Shown here: positions 42,410-51,311 of the stretch, piece by piece
Position numbering within the stretch: position 1 is the stretch's first letter
How the letters are laid out: the number at the start of each line of letters is the position of its first letter
Origin: Candidatus Melainabacteria bacterium
GTDB lineage: Bacteria; Cyanobacteriota; Vampirovibrionia; Obscuribacterales; Obscuribacteraceae
NCBI GenBank assembly: GCA_020853845.1
Contig: JADYYD010000035.1
Coordinates: forward strand, 1-54,576
DNA length: 54,576 nt
Direction of reading: 5' to 3'
The notes under the pieces: generated by a model
Seen by the model: only the letters and a program-made list of their open reading frames with translations
Databases searched by the model: none
What the model was told of the DNA's origin: nothing
Made by a program: the position numbers and the translations under genes

Positions 42410-44014
42410 TTGTTGACGCAAAAGACAGAGCCGGCAGCAAAAGCGCTGGATGATTTTCTCTCACAGTTGAAAACGTCCTTCACGGACGACGTTTCGATTC
42501 TGAACGCGAACGGCTCTTCGGCCGAGCATCCAGGCTCGCAAGTAAAGGGAATCAGATACGATTCCAGGCTGGTCGAAAAGGGCGATGCATTTTTCTGCAT
42601 CGAAGGCCAGAAGCAAGACGGCAATACCTTTATTCAGGATGCTCTCAAGAAGGGGGCATCCGTTGTCATTTCTGAGAAGCGCCCGGCCGGCGAATCTTCA
42701 CTGGCGACGCCTTTCGTGGTGGTGCCGGATGTGCGCTTGGCTCTGGCTAAAGCTTCGGACTATTTCTTCGATCGTCCCTCCACAAAATTGCGCCTCATCG
42801 GTGTCACCGGCACCAACGGCAAAACGACCACGACGCACATGGTCGAGCATTTGCTGGAAAAAGCCGGCAAGAAGGTCGGGCTTATAGGAACGCTCGGCGC
42901 CCGATGGACTCGTCAGGACGGCGACAAGCAATACGAGGACCTGAAGTTCACGACTCCCCAGGCATCGGATTTGCAGGAATTGCTGGCGTCCATGGTCTCG
43001 CGCAATTTGAGTCATGTGGCGATGGAAGTCTCGAGCCATGCCCTGGCGCTAAAAAGAGTCGACGGCTGCCAGTTTGCCTCTGCTTGCCTGACCAATATCA
43101 CTCAGGACCACCTCGATTTCCACAAAACAATGGACCACTATTGGAAGTCGAAACGCCTCTTATTCAGCCAGCTTTCGGAAAGCATTCAACTGACCAAAGC
43201 GGCGGTCATCAATCTGGATGACGCTCTGGCTCCGGAATTTATCAAGTCTCTGAACAAATCCGTACGCGTTCTGTCTTATGGATGGAATGAAACTGCGGAC
43301 GTTCGCGCAGTCAAAGCCGATTTCGACTTCAGCGGCACGCGCTTGGAACTGGCTACACCAGACGGTCCTATGGAAGTCAGCCTGAAGCTGAACGGTGTCT
43401 TCAATGTCTACAACGCAATGGCCGCCTTGGCTATCTGCATCAACGAGGGCATCGATCGCGCGGATTTGAAAGAAGCAATTGAGTGTTTTGAAGGCGTGGC
43501 CGGGCGTTTCGAGATCGTCCGCGTGTCCGGGCGCAAGAATGAAAGCCTGGCGCAGCCGCTCTGCCTGGTCGACTATGCTCATACCCCGGACGGACTTGAC
43601 AATGTTCTCAAAGCCGCAAGAAAGCTGGTGCCTCCGGGCGGCAAACTCTTTGTAGTCTTCGGCTGCGGGGGCGACCGTGATAATTCGAAGCGCCCGCAAA
43701 TGGGCGAAATCGCAGAAAGCCTCGCCGATCAGGTGTTTGTCACTTCCGACAACCCGCGCACGGAAGATCCCCAGCAGATTATTGCCGATATTCTTGCCGG
43801 CATTAAGCGAATGAAGTGCGTAAAAGTCGAGCCGGATCGTTCGCAAGCCATCCATATGGCTATTGATGAAGCGGGCGACAGCGACGTAATTTTGGTTGCC
43901 GGAAAAGGGCACGAAACCTACCAAATCCTCGCCGACAAGACGATTCACTTCGACGACCGGGAAGTAGTTCGCAAGGCTCTTACCTCGAAGCTCAATTTGG
44001 AAGCGGCCAATTAG
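42410..44014 (+). CDS. murE: UDP-MurNAc-L-Ala-D-Glu:meso-diaminopimelate ligase
   Basis: MurE adds the third residue of the peptidoglycan stem. The 534-residue protein has the N-terminal UDP-binding part (VKGIRYDSRLVEKGDAFFCIEG), the ATP P-loop GVTGTNGKTTTTHMVEHLL, and LTNITQDHLDFHKTMDHYWKSKRLLF with the carbamylated-Lys region. VDYAHTPDGLDNVL and the specificity motif DNPRTEDP follow. DNPR is the signature of meso-diaminopimelate enzymes, as against D-D/N-P-N/A in lysine enzymes, so this organism should have DAP-type peptidoglycan. The start is a TTG at 42410 without a good ribosome binding site, so the N-terminus is uncertain. It follows the ribosomal genes, an unusual location. Confidence 0.95.
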   Translation: MLTQKTEPAAKALDDFLSQLKTSFTDDVSILNANGSSAEHPGSQVKGIRYDSRLVEKGDAFFCIEGQKQDGNTFIQDALKKGASVVISEKRPAGESSLATPFVVVPDVRLALAKASDYFFDRPSTKLRLIGVTGTNGKTTTTHMVEHLLEKAGKKVGLIGTLGARWTRQDGDKQYEDLKFTTPQASDLQELLASMVSRNLSHVAMEVSSHALALKRVDGCQFASACLTNITQDHLDFHKTMDHYWKSKRLLFSQLSESIQLTKAAVINLDDALAPEFIKSLNKSVRVLSYGWNETADVRAVKADFDFSGTRLELATPDGPMEVSLKLNGVFNVYNAMAALAICINEGIDRADLKEAIECFEGVAGRFEIVRVSGRKNESLAQPLCLVDYAHTPDGLDNVLKAARKLVPPGGKLFVVFGCGGDRDNSKRPQMGEIAESLADQVFVTSDNPRTEDPQQIIADILAGIKRMKCVKVEPDRSQAIHMAIDEAGDSDVILVAGKGHETYQILADKTIHFDDREVVRKALTSKLNLEAAN

Positions 44015-44027
44015 ATTTCGGGAAGAA

Positions 44028-44033
44028 TATAAT
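44028..44033 (+). promoter_or_regulatory. Perfect -10 box (TATAAT) upstream of the DUF4388-like gene
   Basis: TATAAT at 44028-44033 lies 14 nt after the murE stop. A convincing -35 was not found. If used, transcription would begin near 44040, so a TTG start at 44047 would be almost leaderless and the GTG at 44119 becomes the better start. Confidence 0.35.
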
Positions 44034-44118
44034 TTAAGAAGCGTGCTTGCTTGTCCTACGCTTCCAAATCCGTTCCGGTTCTAGCTGGGTAGGCTTCTTT
44101 CCTGGTAAATTCGTTTCC

Positions 44119-44940
44119 GTGGGCATCAATTTTCACATCACCTCAGTTCGCGAAGGCACCATCTTCAATGTGATGCAGTTTTTGAGCCTGGAGAAAGTGA
44201 CAGGCATTCTGCACGTGTCTTTGGGAAGAAATATTCCCAAGGTGATGATCTATTTCGTAACCGGCAACGTTACCTCCGCCGAATTCGGAGCGATCGTGGG
44301 AGATGCCGTTTTGGATGTACTGCTGTGCCAGGAGTACTCGATCAAGGAAGTCGAATTTGCCCCCGGCCGTATCGGCGAAATCAATGAATCGGCGCTGCTG
44401 GTCAAGGCGTCGTCCCTGTCGGGTGCTATGCTGAACGTATCGAAGGATGTTGACAAGTGCGATGCGCGCCCGCTTATTTACGGGCTTTTACCTGTTATCG
44501 GGCAAGACCATAAGAAAGCCGGTTCACTTTTTGATCTGTTGCATGACTTCGGACTTTGGGCGGATCAAATGGTTAAGATCCCAGAGAGCCCCAACGACAA
44601 ACAGGCGCCGCTGCCACAGTGCGTCCTCATCCATAGAGCCTTATCGAAAAACGTGATCACGTACTCCACACCTTTAATCTCGCTGCGCTCTCTAGGTCCT
44701 CTTTTGACCCTGATCCAGCCGCTCAGCGACAAGGAGAGCAACAATCTGCGCGGATACTTGCGCAGTCTTCTGCCCCACCCCAAAGCCACTCACCTGCCTA
44801 TCGAGCGGTTTTACGCCTTCGCCAGCGCCATAGAGTCTATTGCCCAGAGGCGTTCGCAGGAAGTCGGAGACAAAGCAAGAAGGGCTATTCATCTGCTCAT
44901 TCAAAACACTGCAAAATCGGGCGAACCAGCCAATGTCTAA
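44119..44940 (+). CDS. DUF4388-like protein
   Basis: The frame is open from a TTG at 44047; the GTG at 44119 is preferred because it begins directly at the domain (GINFHITSVREGTIFNVMQFLSL) and because of the -10 box just upstream, though no Shine-Dalgarno is seen. The first 110 residues resemble DUF4388/PatA-type modules: a leading strand, FNVMQFLSLEKVTGILHV, then IYFVTGNVTSAEFGAIVGDAVLDVLL. These modules occur in gliding, signalling and regulatory proteins of cyanobacteria and delta-proteobacteria. The rest is helical with no motif. The stop overlaps the polysaccharide deacetylase gene by 8 nt, so the two are coupled. Confidence 0.65.
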   Translation: MGINFHITSVREGTIFNVMQFLSLEKVTGILHVSLGRNIPKVMIYFVTGNVTSAEFGAIVGDAVLDVLLCQEYSIKEVEFAPGRIGEINESALLVKASSLSGAMLNVSKDVDKCDARPLIYGLLPVIGQDHKKAGSLFDLLHDFGLWADQMVKIPESPNDKQAPLPQCVLIHRALSKNVITYSTPLISLRSLGPLLTLIQPLSDKESNNLRGYLRSLLPHPKATHLPIERFYAFASAIESIAQRRSQEVGDKARRAIHLLIQNTAKSGEPANV

Positions 44941-45694
44941 CTCGAGCAGCAATCAAAAGTCTGAACATCGAGCACAAAACTTGACAAGCAAAGTGTCGAG
45001 CAATATTTCCGATGCGCTCGCAGGCTGGCATATGGAGCGTCTAACCGGTCTGGCCAAGCGGCTTTTGCCGGATGGAATGTGGCATGGTCAAACGGCCGGA
45101 AATGCAACGCCGTCCATTATTGACTCCACATATAGTGGCACGCACGAAATACACCTCACCTTCGACGACGGACCAAACCCGCACACAACGCCCTATTTGC
45201 TCGAGCTTTTCGAACAAGAGAGAGTGAAGGCGACTTTCTTTGTGATCGGCAATCAAGTCGAGAAAAACGAAGAGCTTGTGCTTGAAATAAGCCGAAATGG
45301 TCATTCCATCGGCAATCACACATACAGCCATCAATTCTTGCCCATACTTTCATCCAGAAAAATGGAGAAAGAGATACTTGTCACCAACAAGCGCATCAAA
45401 GAAATCACGGGCGTTGATCCTGTTTTGTTTCGCCCGCCCTTCGGCATCGTCGACAGAAAAGCGCACGCACTTCTAACCGAACAGGGAATGAAAACCGTTT
45501 ATTGGAGCGCCTTTTCGGAAGACTGGAAGCAAATCGGAGAAAGGTCCGTCGTGGACAGACTGTCTAAATACGCAGTTCCCGGCGGAATTATGATCATGCA
45601 CGAGCTGGAACCAAAACAGACGATAGCGGCGGCCCGCACACTCATTCGCAAGCTCAAGCAGGAAAATTACAATTTTAGCGCCATTGCTCATTAA
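44933..45694 (+). CDS. Polysaccharide deacetylase (NodB domain)
   Basis: The start is the ATG at 44933, overlapping the end of the DUF4388-like gene; the open frame to 44840 is a non-start extension. The 253-residue protein has the carbohydrate esterase 4 motifs: TFDDGPNPHTTPYLLELF (catalytic Asp and metal Asp), GHSIGNHTYSHQF (metal His pair), and RPPFGIVDRKA. MMIMHE-like text (GGIMIMHELEPKQT) gives the last motif. Such enzymes remove acetyl groups from peptidoglycan, chitin-like or surface polysaccharide. No signal peptide is visible (the N-terminus is Ser/Asn/Gln-rich), so export is not evident. It is followed by a stable hairpin. Confidence 0.9.
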   Translation: MSNSSSNQKSEHRAQNLTSKVSSNISDALAGWHMERLTGLAKRLLPDGMWHGQTAGNATPSIIDSTYSGTHEIHLTFDDGPNPHTTPYLLELFEQERVKATFFVIGNQVEKNEELVLEISRNGHSIGNHTYSHQFLPILSSRKMEKEILVTNKRIKEITGVDPVLFRPPFGIVDRKAHALLTEQGMKTVYWSAFSEDWKQIGERSVVDRLSKYAVPGGIMIMHELEPKQTIAAARTLIRKLKQENYNFSAIAH

Positions 45695-45702
45695 CCCCCA
45701 CC

Positions 45703-45741
45703 CCACTTGCCTTTGCTGGGTTTTGCGTAGCAAAGAAGTGG
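45703..45741. repeat. Long inverted repeat between deacetylase and acyltransferase
   Basis: CCACTT-CTTTGCT (interrupted by a 2-nt GC bulge) pairs with AGCAAAG-AAGTGG around an 11-nt loop GGGTTTTGCGT: 13 base pairs. It starts 8 nt after the deacetylase stop. No T-run follows, so it may be a processing or stabilising hairpin, a bidirectional Rho-associated structure, or a dispersed repeat. Only one copy was noticed in the window. Confidence 0.5.
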
Positions 45742-45813
45742 AGCCGTCGATTCATTGTTATACTGAATTGCCCACCCCCTCCGGCTTCGGAAAAATTCGC
45801 GAGATCACGACCA

Positions 45814-47055
45814 GTGCTTGACTTTCGCCCTCCAAAAGACTCTGCTCTCCTGATCAATTTCATAAAGTTGTGCGCGCCTCTTTACAAAAAATATGGCATG
45901 CACGACACCCAGATCAAAATCAGAGAAGGTGCTCTGGACCGCTTTTCCAAACTGAAGGGCAAGCGCGCCCTGATTTGTCCGAATCATTCCAATCGCCACG
46001 ATCCGCAGGCTATGTTTTTCTTCGGACAAGCGGCCAAAGAGAATTTCAACTATGTCGCCGCCCGCGAAGTATTCGATTGGGACAGGGGATTCAACGGCTG
46101 GTGGCTGCAGCACATAGGAGCGTATTCGGTTGTGCGCGGAGCACCCGATCGCGAGTCATTCAAAATGACAAAGAAAATTCTTTCGGAAGGCAAGCAAAAG
46201 CTCGTTCTCTTTCCGGAAGGCGAAATTTCTCGTCAGAATGACACGCTTTTGCCGCTGGAGACCGGAGCCGCGCAACTGTCATTCTGGGCGCTCGATGAGA
46301 TGGACAAGCAGGGCTCGTCCGAGCATATGTACATCGTGCCCATCGCCCTCAAATACACTTATGCCACTGATATAAAGCCTGCTCTTACGGACACTCTCAC
46401 AAGGCTGGAAGCAAAACTGTCGGTGCCGAGACCATCGGGCTCGAAACTTTATCCGCGCCTGATGGCTGTAGCCGAGAAATTGATCTCCATTCTGGAAGGA
46501 GAATACGATCAAAAACCGGCTAAAGACGCCACTCTCAACGATCGAATCACGGCATTGCGCCTGTCCATTCTTTCGCGCATGTCCAATTATTTGAACATCG
46601 AATTGCCGAAAAGCGACCGCACGCTGGACGCTGTGCGAATGCTCAGAAACAAGATTGACGACTTCGTGTATGAATCTGAAGACGGGCTTTCCGAGTACGA
46701 GAAGGAGCGTCATGGAGAGAAGGCTGCCGCCATCAAAGGTTTTTACAAAGACCTCGATCGCGTGGTCAATTTTGTCTCCATATACGATGGCTACATAAAA
46801 GAACATATGACTCAAGAACGCTTCGCCGATGTCCTCGAGCGCATCGAACACGAAGTATTCGGACATATTTCCGTAAAGGGACCGCGCTGCATCAACATCG
46901 ACGTCGGCAATGCCATTGATCTGCGCAGCTATCAAAACGAGTACAAAACCCACAAGAAAGTTGCATTGCAGAAAATTACAGACGAGTTGTCCATGCAAAT
47001 GGCCGGCATGCTCGATACTCTCGAACATGAGCGCATGAAGAAATTCGTCGAATAG
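45814..47055 (+). CDS. PlsC-like acyltransferase with extra C-terminal region
   Basis: The 413-residue protein carries the glycerolipid acyltransferase motifs NHSNRHDP (H-x4-D), the block GAYSVVRGAPDRESFK, and FPEGEISR (FPEG). These belong to 1-acylglycerol-3-phosphate acyltransferase-like enzymes at the inner membrane. The first 200 residues form the acyltransferase; the last 200 are a helical region with charged heptad-like stretches (DRTLDAVRMLRNKIDDFVYE, ERFADVLERIEHEV) not found in plain PlsC. There are no obvious transmembrane helices. The GTG at 45814 is the start used; the ribosome binding site is weak. It lies in a plus-strand group with the deacetylase and FAD oxidoreductase. Confidence 0.85.
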   Translation: MLDFRPPKDSALLINFIKLCAPLYKKYGMHDTQIKIREGALDRFSKLKGKRALICPNHSNRHDPQAMFFFGQAAKENFNYVAAREVFDWDRGFNGWWLQHIGAYSVVRGAPDRESFKMTKKILSEGKQKLVLFPEGEISRQNDTLLPLETGAAQLSFWALDEMDKQGSSEHMYIVPIALKYTYATDIKPALTDTLTRLEAKLSVPRPSGSKLYPRLMAVAEKLISILEGEYDQKPAKDATLNDRITALRLSILSRMSNYLNIELPKSDRTLDAVRMLRNKIDDFVYESEDGLSEYEKERHGEKAAAIKGFYKDLDRVVNFVSIYDGYIKEHMTQERFADVLERIEHEVFGHISVKGPRCINIDVGNAIDLRSYQNEYKTHKKVALQKITDELSMQMAGMLDTLEHERMKKFVE

Positions 47056-47231
47056 CCCAGCTCCTAATATTTGCCTTAAGTAGTCAAGAATTCCGTGCCC
47101 ACCACTAGTTAGAGTGGTAAAATGCCGCTGTGGCCAAGCCAGGCAGGCGTTCAAGTTAGATCGAAATCACCCGAAAACGGGCAAAATCGTCGGCGTCTGT
47201 GGGATTTCAGGGGTTTAATCAAAACAGTCAA

Positions 47232-48665
47232 ATGCAAAAGCTGGCGTTAGTAGGATTAGGTGCTTCCGGTCTCTTCGCTCTAAAGGAGCTTGCCGGCGCA
47301 GATATTGAAGTGCACGTCTTCGATGTTGGACCTGTGTACGACAAGCGATATGCCTGCCCGATCGACCAGGGCGTCCTTACTGTTTGCCCTCCGAAAGCCT
47401 GCAGCTATTGCGCCCCCGGGCAATCCGCCGGCAGTTGGAACGATTTCAAAGTCATTCTTTCCGCATCTCCCGTCATCGGCGGGCGGCTCTACGATCTGGT
47501 CGGCGGCGATGAATTGCAGAAGAAGCTCAACATCGTCAAAGAAACAATTCTCAAACATGCGCCTTGCGAAATCCCGGTTGTAACGCCGAATGAAGAAGAT
47601 CTCGAATGGATCAAAAAGAAGGCGACGCTGGCAGGCATGACCTACCACTATCAAGAACTTCTGCATTGCGGCTCGGATAATGCGCCCGCGATCAACACCA
47701 GCATTTTGGAAGAGATAAAAGCTAAGGGATCGAACATCACCTTCCACTGGGACATGAAAGTGATGTCCGTCTCCAGGCGTGGTGAGCAATTCCACGTTCA
47801 GTACGACGGCTACAGAAAACAAGGCAACGAGCAAGAAGACCTCTTCGACATGTGCATTCTCTCGGTGGGGCGCGGCGGCGCACACTGGCTCACGCAGCAA
47901 GAATTCTACAAATCGCTGGATATTTACCCCGGTCAAGTCGACGTCGGCATTCGCGTAGAGACAAGCTGTTTCTTCACAGAAGAAGTCGACAGGCGCTTCT
48001 ACGAACCCAAGCTTTATTACAGAAGCAGGCACTCGAATGATGTCGTGCGCAACTTCTGTTCCAATCCAAAAGGCTTCGTAACTCCGGAAAATCACCGCGA
48101 TTACGTGCTGGTGAACGGACATTCGAAGATGTACGAGAAGAGTGAAAACAATAATTTCGCAGTGCTCGTCTCGAAAACATTCACGCGCCCCTTCAAAGAT
48201 CCGCAGCTTTACTCGCAAACCATCGCCAAAGTCGTAAACATGCTGGCAGGCGGTGGACCGCTCGTGCAAAGACTGGGCGATCTCAGGGCGGGCAGACGCA
48301 CAAAGTCTCTCACCAACAATCTTGTAAAGCCGACTCTGGAAGCGGAATGCGGCGACGTGTCTCTGGCTTACCCGCACAGGATTCTGGAAGGCATCATCGA
48401 ATATCTCGATGCTCTCGACAAAATTTGTCCGGGCGTAGCCGACGATTCGACACTTCTTTTTGCCCCGGAGTGCAAGAGCTATCCTGATTCCATCACGGTT
48501 TCGAAGAACATGGAGACCAATGTTCCGAATCTGTTCATCATCGGCGATTCATCGAGCTGGACACGCGGCGTCGGTCAAGCCGCATCATCGGGGCTTCTTG
48601 CAGGCGAGGGCGTACGCAAAAAACTAGGTCAATCGAAAGAGAAGACCACTGTGCCCGTGGGTTAG
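47232..48665 (+). CDS. FAD-dependent oxidoreductase (COG2509-like)
   Basis: The frame opens at 47199, but the ATG at 47232 starts right at the nucleotide-binding fold (MQKLALVGLGASGLFALKEL, G-x-G-x-x-G), so it is chosen. The 477-residue protein resembles the uncharacterised FAD dehydrogenases of COG2509. It has an N-terminal FAD motif, a Cys-rich stretch (CPPKACSYCAPG), the block VDVGIRVE and RLGDLRAGRRTKS, and the C-terminal FAD motif NVPNLFIIGDSSSWTRGVGQAASSGLLAGEGV. Substrate unknown. The upstream 175 nt contain no clear promoter, but the gap from the acyltransferase suggests its own. Confidence 0.82.
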   Translation: MQKLALVGLGASGLFALKELAGADIEVHVFDVGPVYDKRYACPIDQGVLTVCPPKACSYCAPGQSAGSWNDFKVILSASPVIGGRLYDLVGGDELQKKLNIVKETILKHAPCEIPVVTPNEEDLEWIKKKATLAGMTYHYQELLHCGSDNAPAINTSILEEIKAKGSNITFHWDMKVMSVSRRGEQFHVQYDGYRKQGNEQEDLFDMCILSVGRGGAHWLTQQEFYKSLDIYPGQVDVGIRVETSCFFTEEVDRRFYEPKLYYRSRHSNDVVRNFCSNPKGFVTPENHRDYVLVNGHSKMYEKSENNNFAVLVSKTFTRPFKDPQLYSQTIAKVVNMLAGGGPLVQRLGDLRAGRRTKSLTNNLVKPTLEAECGDVSLAYPHRILEGIIEYLDALDKICPGVADDSTLLFAPECKSYPDSITVSKNMETNVPNLFIIGDSSSWTRGVGQAASSGLLAGEGVRKKLGQSKEKTTVPVG

Positions 48666-48680
48666 TTCAAAGTTTAAACT

Positions 48681-50015
48681 CTAATCTTGCCAGTTAGTGG
48701 ATGGGGTATCGTCGTCTTCGCTGTCTGCCATGCGTTTTTGCAATGACGCATAGCGCGCGATCAACTCGGTCACGTCCGGGTGTTCGCTGCCCAGAGCCTT
48801 CTCCCCTACACCTAGTCCCCAGCGAAAGAGGCGATCTGCTTCGTCGTAATTTTCTTGCTCTTCATAAAGCTCTGCCAGATTGCGCAGTGCCTTTGCCACA
48901 CTTGGATGTTCCGGACCTTGCGACTCTTGAGTTATTGAAAGCGCACGCCAGAAGAGCGGCTCTGCTTCGCTGTATTTGCCTTGATCTTGATACACCTCGG
49001 CAAGATTGTTGAGCATTTCCGCCACATGAGGGTGTTTGGGCCCCCAATCCTTGGTGCGCAAATCGACAAGCGTCTTGTACAGCGGCTCGGCTTGATCGTA
49101 TTTGCATTGCAAATGAAAGAGCAGCGCCAGACTGGCAAGACTCTGAGCTGTCGAAGGATGCTCGAGGCCCAGGGCCGTTTGCCTGATGCGCAGCGCTTTC
49201 CAATGAACTTTTTCTGCACCCGGAAAGTCGCCTTTCATGCGCAGCAATTCACCGAGATGATTGAGTATGGTGGCGCAGGAAGGATGATCAGCACCCCACG
49301 TCGCCTCGCAAATCTTCAAAGACCTATCGTAGAGCGGCTCAGCAAGGTCATATTTACCGGATGCATGATTGAGCAGGGCCAGATTCTGCAAGTTTGGCCC
49401 CATGGACGGATGATCGGCTCCAAGCACCGACTCACGCATGGACAGCGCCTTCTGAAAGAGCGGTTCAGCTTGATCGTACTTGCCGTGGGCGCGATAAAAA
49501 TCGGCAAGCGTTTCAATAGCAGTAGCAACATCCAGTTTATTCGAACCGGCTTCCCTCTCATAAGTGGTCAAAGCACGCCGCAGAACCGGCTCCACTTCCT
49601 GAAACTTGCCCTGCGCCCTGTAGATAATTCCCAGCTTGCCCAAGACTTCCGCCACCGCCAAACTGTCGGGACCGGAGATCTTTTCTTTCAGGGACATCGC
49701 CTTTTTGTAGGCCTTTTCAGCTTCGACGTGCCAGCCCTGAACCAAATAAAGCTCACCCAGACTGCTCAAAATCTTTGCCTGCGCGACTACACGCTCCGCC
49801 GTCGTGGCATTCGAGAGTGTATCTTCTTCATCCGGTGCGCGCTTCGAATCAACCGATTCGGGCGAGCGCACGTCTTGCAGAGCCTTTTGAAAAAGCTTTT
49901 CGGCATCCGCATAGCGGCCCAGTTGAAAGGCCCGTGAACCCGCCTGCCAAAAGGTTTCCCAGCCGTTGTTCTCTTCGATTTCCGGGCTGTTTACAGTCTC
50001 TTCTGCCTGATTCAT
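48681..50015 (-). CDS. Kinesin-light-chain-type TPR protein, 444 residues
   Basis: The ATG has AAGGTTGCTCA before it. No signal peptide: N-terminus MNQAEETVNSPEIEEN. Eight or nine KLC-type TPRs follow, each with the D-H-P linker (SVLGADHPSMGPNL, ATWGADHPSCATIL, ALGLEHPSTAQSL, DWGPKHPHVAEML, ALGSEHPDVTEL). After a repeat-free insertion near residues 50-80 they give a clean solenoid. The C-terminus is acidic (ADSEDDDTPSTNWQD). It is similar in style to the protein at 31234-32364. Convergent with the FAD oxidoreductase (15-nt gap), divergent from the hydrolase. Function unknown, probably cytosolic scaffold. Confidence 0.88.
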   Translation of the reverse strand: MNQAEETVNSPEIEENNGWETFWQAGSRAFQLGRYADAEKLFQKALQDVRSPESVDSKRAPDEEDTLSNATTAERVVAQAKILSSLGELYLVQGWHVEAEKAYKKAMSLKEKISGPDSLAVAEVLGKLGIIYRAQGKFQEVEPVLRRALTTYEREAGSNKLDVATAIETLADFYRAHGKYDQAEPLFQKALSMRESVLGADHPSMGPNLQNLALLNHASGKYDLAEPLYDRSLKICEATWGADHPSCATILNHLGELLRMKGDFPGAEKVHWKALRIRQTALGLEHPSTAQSLASLALLFHLQCKYDQAEPLYKTLVDLRTKDWGPKHPHVAEMLNNLAEVYQDQGKYSEAEPLFWRALSITQESQGPEHPSVAKALRNLAELYEEQENYDEADRLFRWGLGVGEKALGSEHPDVTELIARYASLQKRMADSEDDDTPSTNWQD

Positions 50016-50229
50016 TGAGCAACCTTGAGCTACCGTTTCACCTGCCGCGGCGCAATCGCCTCAAACTAACAATTCCCATACTGGGCGTGAAAATCAACAA
50101 TTTCGCCTTTTCGGCTCCTAATTCCACAAAAATCTCATGCGCGGGCAACAGTATATTAACTGAGCGCCGTTTGCTGCGCCGCCAATCTGCCAGGCTGTAC
50201 GCTGAAAAAACCGTCCCGCCGAAAAGGAT

Positions 50230-51225
50230 ATGACCGTGAATTTAAACTCCAGCCAGTCAATGAGCGAAGATAAGGCAAACGCACCGGATGTTCAAGCTCA
50301 GGAAACGCCCAACCTGAAAGTAAGACTGCGCCGCTGGAAATTGAAACCGAGCGAAAAGCCCTCCTTCAAGAGAATGGCAATGATTGAAGCCGTCAAACTG
50401 TCCATCTTATTTTTCATCCTCTCGCCCGTGTGCCTGTTTCAACTGACTCGCCTCCTTCTTTTCTTTCCGGACCAGACCGCTTATGACATGAAGGCGCCGC
50501 TGGAGACAATTGCCGCCAAGCTGAAAACAAAAATAGAAGAGGTCAAATTCAAATCAGCCAACGGCAAAATGCTGAACGGGCTTTATTTCAAACGCGAAGG
50601 CGCCAAGCGAGTGCTCCTGCTCAGCCACGGCAATGCCGGCAATGTCGCGCACAGAATACCGCACGTAGTTCATATGTTGCAGATGGGCGCATCAGTCCTT
50701 CTGTATGACTATCAAGGATATGGAAAAAGCGAAGGCGAGCCGTCTGTCAGCGGCATCGTGGAAGATGGTTTGGCAGCCTATGATTTTTTGACCAAACAAA
50801 TAGGCTGGCATGCCAATCAGGTCGTCCTCTATGGTGAATCGCTCGGATGCGCGGTCACTTGCCAGATAGCAAAGCAAAGGTCGGCAGCGGCGCTAGTCTT
50901 GCAGTCAGGTTTTGCGTCTTTGCCGGGTGCTGCCAGAGATCGTTTCCTCTGGCTGAATCTCTTTCCTGATTTCACTTTTCCTCAACCGCAATTGAACAAC
51001 TGTCAGATTTTGGCGGCGAACAAAACACCGCTTTTGATCATTCACGGCGAGAAAGACAACATCCTGCCGATTAAATACGCAGACCAGATGTACACCGCCG
51101 CCATTTCGCCCAAGCAATTCGTGAGATTGAAAAACTCCGGACACAACGATATTTTGGAAGCCGATTTAAAAGAATACGTTGGTGCACTTACAACTTTGTT
51201 CAAGCATCTGGACGAGGGAGCCTGA
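50230..51225 (+). CDS. Membrane-anchored alpha/beta hydrolase (BEM46/YfhR-like)
   Basis: The 331-residue protein has a charged N-terminal part, one transmembrane helix (VKLSILFFILSPVCLFQLTR) and an alpha/beta-hydrolase domain. LLLSHGNAGNVAHR is the oxyanion strand, VLLYDYQGYGKSEGEPS matches family members, the nucleophile Ser is in LYGESLGCAV, and HGEKDNILPI holds Asp and SGHNDILE the final His. The set is that of the BEM46 and YfhR group, whose substrate is unknown. The ATG at 50230 lies very close to AAAAGG; the GTG at 50236 has better spacing and is a credible alternative, shortening the protein by two residues. Confidence 0.88.
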   Translation: MTVNLNSSQSMSEDKANAPDVQAQETPNLKVRLRRWKLKPSEKPSFKRMAMIEAVKLSILFFILSPVCLFQLTRLLLFFPDQTAYDMKAPLETIAAKLKTKIEEVKFKSANGKMLNGLYFKREGAKRVLLLSHGNAGNVAHRIPHVVHMLQMGASVLLYDYQGYGKSEGEPSVSGIVEDGLAAYDFLTKQIGWHANQVVLYGESLGCAVTCQIAKQRSAAALVLQSGFASLPGAARDRFLWLNLFPDFTFPQPQLNNCQILAANKTPLLIIHGEKDNILPIKYADQMYTAAISPKQFVRLKNSGHNDILEADLKEYVGALTTLFKHLDEGA

Positions 51226-51311
51226 GTATTAGAAAGCGCATGCTTTCTGAGATGCAGTGATTCGATGCGGGTATATAAGTGATCTGCGCCCTGCTCGAAT
51301 GGTGGTGTCTT

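Noticed and set aside
47124-47170. tRNA-like phrase (CTGTGGCCAAGCC...) before the FAD oxidoreductase gene
   Set aside because: It recalls the D-arm of Leu or Ser tRNAs, but no acceptor pairing, anticodon stem or GGTTCGA-type T-loop could be assembled.
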